Shown piece by piece: positions 5,605 to 6,571 of a stretch of 6,571 nt of DNA (positions are counted from its first letter, which is position 1; each line of letters begins with the position of its first letter). Location of the stretch: contig JAFGCA010000524.1 of assembly GCA_016932895.1 (NCBI GenBank), positions 1 to 6,571 of the forward strand, written 5' to 3'. The notes beneath the pieces were generated by a model. That model saw only the letters and a program-made list of their open reading frames with translations. It searched no databases and was not told the origin of the DNA. The DNA is from Sedimentisphaerales bacterium (GTDB lineage Bacteria > Planctomycetota > Phycisphaerae > Sedimentisphaerales > SG8-4). The position numbers were made by a program, and so were the translations under genes.

Positions 5605-6571
5605 TTATTGGCGAATGACAGCATCAAATTTGCAAACATCGTAACAGACACCGCATTTGGTGCATTTGCTCTGATCGAGAACGTGCGGTTTCTTGCTCTC
5701 CCCGCTGATCGCTTCCGCAGGACAGTTGACTGCGCAGAGCGTGCAACCGTTGCATTTTTCCTTGTCGATTTCATAGGTGACCAGCGCCTTGCATACTCCA
5801 GCAGGACAGCGATGTTGCTCCACGTGAGCTTTGTATTCGTCCTCGAAATACTCCATAGTTGTCAGGACCGGGTTGGGAGCGGTTTTTCCCAGTTCGCAAA
5901 GAGATGCCACCTGGGTAACTTCAGCCAGATCATGCAGCAGCTCCAGGTCTTCCGGCCCGGCCTCGCCGTCACATATTTTCTGTAGTATCTGCGACATGTG
6001 GATCAGGCCCTCGCGGCAGGGTGTGCACTTGCCGCAGGACTCATCTTTGAGGAAATTCACGAAGTAGCGGGCGAAATCGACCATGCAGGTGTCTTCGTCC
6101 ATCACAATCATGCCGCCGGAGCCCATCATGGAGCCGACTTCCACCAGGCGGTCATAATCGATCGGGATGTCCAGATGCTTTTCGCTGAGCACTCCGCCGC
6201 TGGGTCCCCCGGTTTGTACTCCCTTGAATTTCTTTCCTCCCGGGATTCCCTCGCCGATGTCCCAGATTACCTTGCGCAGGGTTATCCCCATCGGCACTTC
6301 CACCAGGCCGGTGTTGTTGATTTTTCCAACCAGGCTGAAAATCTTGGTGCCCTTGCTGCCGCCCCAGGGGTTTTCGCTCACATCGCCGGTTCCAACGCTG
6401 GTGTACCACTTGGCGCCGTTGTTGATAATCTTGGGCACTGTGGCCCAGGTCTCCACATTGTTCAGGGTGGTGGGACTGTCCCAAAGTCCGCGCTCCACCG
6501 TGTGAATATGCTTGGCACGGGGTTCTCCGGCCCGGCCCTCGATAGAGGCCATCAGGGCGGTGGATTCGCCG
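5605..6571 (-). CDS. nuoF: NuoF/HydB-like NAD(P)H-binding flavoprotein subunit, partial (5' end outside window)
   Basis: This is the C-terminal 321 residues of a NuoF/HoxF/HydB/HndC-family subunit, which in known relatives binds FMN and exchanges electrons with NAD(H) or NADP(H). The frame is open to the right edge. It begins with [12 protein letters not shown], a conserved internal NuoF motif, so the Met at 6552 is internal and the real start lies beyond 6571. Visible in order are [19 protein letters not shown], the GGPSGG loop, the N3-type [4Fe-4S] motif [12 protein letters not shown] with its fourth cysteine in [12 protein letters not shown], a CPAGVC pair, and a C-terminal double [4Fe-4S] ferredoxin domain ([12 protein letters not shown] and [11 protein letters not shown]). 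The added ferredoxin domain points to the HydB/HndC type of soluble hydrogenases rather than respiratory complex I NuoF. It ends 15 bases before the next gene, which suggests cotranscription. A NuoE-like partner would be expected upstream but cannot be seen. The choice between NAD and NADP cannot be made from this part. Confidence 0.93.
   Translation of the reverse strand, partial: GESTALMASIEGRAGEPRAKHIHTVERGLWDSPTTLNNVETWATVPKIINNGAKWYTSVGTGDVSENPWGGSKGTKIFSLVGKINNTGLVEVPMGITLRKVIWDIGEGIPGGKKFKGVQTGGPSGGVLSEKHLDIPIDYDRLVEVGSMMGSGGMIVMDEDTCMVDFARYFVNFLKDESCGKCTPCREGLIHMSQILQKICDGEAGPEDLELLHDLAEVTQVASLCELGKTAPNPVLTTMEYFEDEYKAHVEQHRCPAGVCKALVTYEIDKEKCNGCTLCAVNCPAEAISGESKKPHVLDQSKCTKCGVCYDVCKFDAVIRQ

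Noticed and set aside
1..6571. CRISPR arrays, tRNA or rRNA genes, insertion sequences
   Set aside because: No regularly spaced repeats, no tRNA-like clover pattern and no transposase motifs were seen on either strand.

Overview
This window reads as part of an anaerobic bacterial hydrogenase operon, transcribed entirely from the minus strand (right to left). The genome is GC-rich. Strong GGAGGTG-type ribosome binding sites and a HydB/HndC-style NuoF subunit favour a bacterium over an archaeon. I cannot assign a phylum. The only weak hint is a dispersed-type palindrome near the left edge, of a kind seen in several large environmental bacterial genomes.

Layout from the right edge leftward (5' to 3' of the transcript): (1) the C-terminal part of a NuoF/HydB-like flavoprotein, cut by the window edge (5605-6571); (2) a 598-residue chimera with a NuoG/HydA-like [2Fe-2S]/[4Fe-4S] N-terminus joined to the second half of an HdrA-like protein (3793-5589); (3) MvhD, a [2Fe-2S] linker (3219-3800); (4) MvhG, the [NiFe]-hydrogenase small subunit (2326-3312); (5) MvhA, the [NiFe]-hydrogenase large subunit (866-2323); (6) after a 180-base gap, a stand-alone cyclic-nucleotide-binding-fold protein (155-685); (7) a 10-bp perfect palindrome just past its stop codon (123-145). 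The first five genes are tightly packed (15-base gap, 8-base overlap, 94-base overlap, 2-base gap), so they are very probably one operon. No gene is seen in bases 1-154.

The genes suggest one soluble complex. H2 would be oxidised or produced at the NiFe site of MvhA, with electrons passing through three all-cysteine clusters in MvhG, then MvhD, then the many clusters of the chimera, to the NuoF-like subunit, which would exchange them with NAD(H) or NADP(H). No hdrB or hdrC lies in the window, so a heterodisulfide is not the obvious acceptor. The chimera lacks the N-terminal GxGxxG flavin-binding segment of ordinary HdrA, so if the complex bifurcates electrons (for example to ferredoxin plus NAD), the FMN of the NuoF-like subunit is the likelier branching site. 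This is the main point of interest: an Mvh-type (group 3c-like) hydrogenase apparently wired to a pyridine-nucleotide module through a NuoG-HdrA hybrid.
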